From: Methanosarcina sp.
GTDB taxonomy: Archaea; Halobacteriota; Methanosarcinia; Methanosarcinales; Methanosarcinaceae
DNA: 13,854 bases
Reading direction: 5' to 3'
NCBI GenBank assembly: GCA_013331265.1
Contig: DUGS01000063.1
Location: 1,107-14,960 of the forward strand
Shown here piece by piece: positions 13,853 through 13,854 of this stretch (position 1 is the stretch's first letter; every line of letters begins with the position of its first letter). Made by a program: the position numbers and the translations under genes. The notes below the pieces were generated by a model. That model was not told the origin of the DNA, made no database searches, and worked only from the letters and a program-made list of their open reading frames with translations.

Positions 13853-13854
13853 TA

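Overview
The window comes from a methanogenic archaeon and most probably from a Methanosarcina species. Evidence: an archaeal ATP-dependent DNA ligase that matches what I remember of the Methanosarcina enzyme almost residue for residue, an archaeal-type EngB GTPase, a surface protein with a PGF-CTERM sorting tail, TATA-box-like promoters, long AT-rich intergenic regions, and no TAG stop codon in any recognised gene. No tRNA, rRNA, CRISPR array, intact insertion sequence or defence locus was recognised.

Layout. Positions 1-231 (+) hold the 3' end of a small DUF5661-like gene. It meets, across a bidirectional terminator hairpin, a 1129-residue exported protein with about 25 tetratricopeptide repeats (323-3712, -). 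Upstream of that gene is an 836-bp AT-rich region with a perfect 62-bp tandem duplication, further short tandem repeats and a possible gene relic. Next come an HD-domain phosphohydrolase (4549-5334, +) and, convergent with it, a Nif3-like metal-binding protein with an unusual charged C-terminal extension (5383-6303, -). A second AT-rich region (6304-6959) holds promoter-like sequences, two unproven small ORFs and a GC-rich hairpin. It leads into a secreted, probably archaeosortase-anchored surface protein (6960-8564, +) followed by a strong hairpin terminator.

The right half is housekeeping. A DHH/DHHA1 phosphoesterase and EngB (8922-10535, +) form a two-gene unit in which the stop codon of one directly abuts the start codon of the other. 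The EngB 3' end overlaps a terminator hairpin that also separates it from the convergent DNA ligase (10610-12316, -). Upstream of the ligase on the same strand are homoserine dehydrogenase (12383-13381, -) and a partial ACT-domain protein (13403-13852, -). This ACT protein is probably a separate allosteric subunit, because the dehydrogenase itself lacks an ACT domain.

I see no convincing new multi-gene system. The least explained elements are the repeat-rich control region of the giant TPR gene, the TPR protein itself, and the small Cys/His ORF overlapping a G-rich hairpin near 6750-6875.
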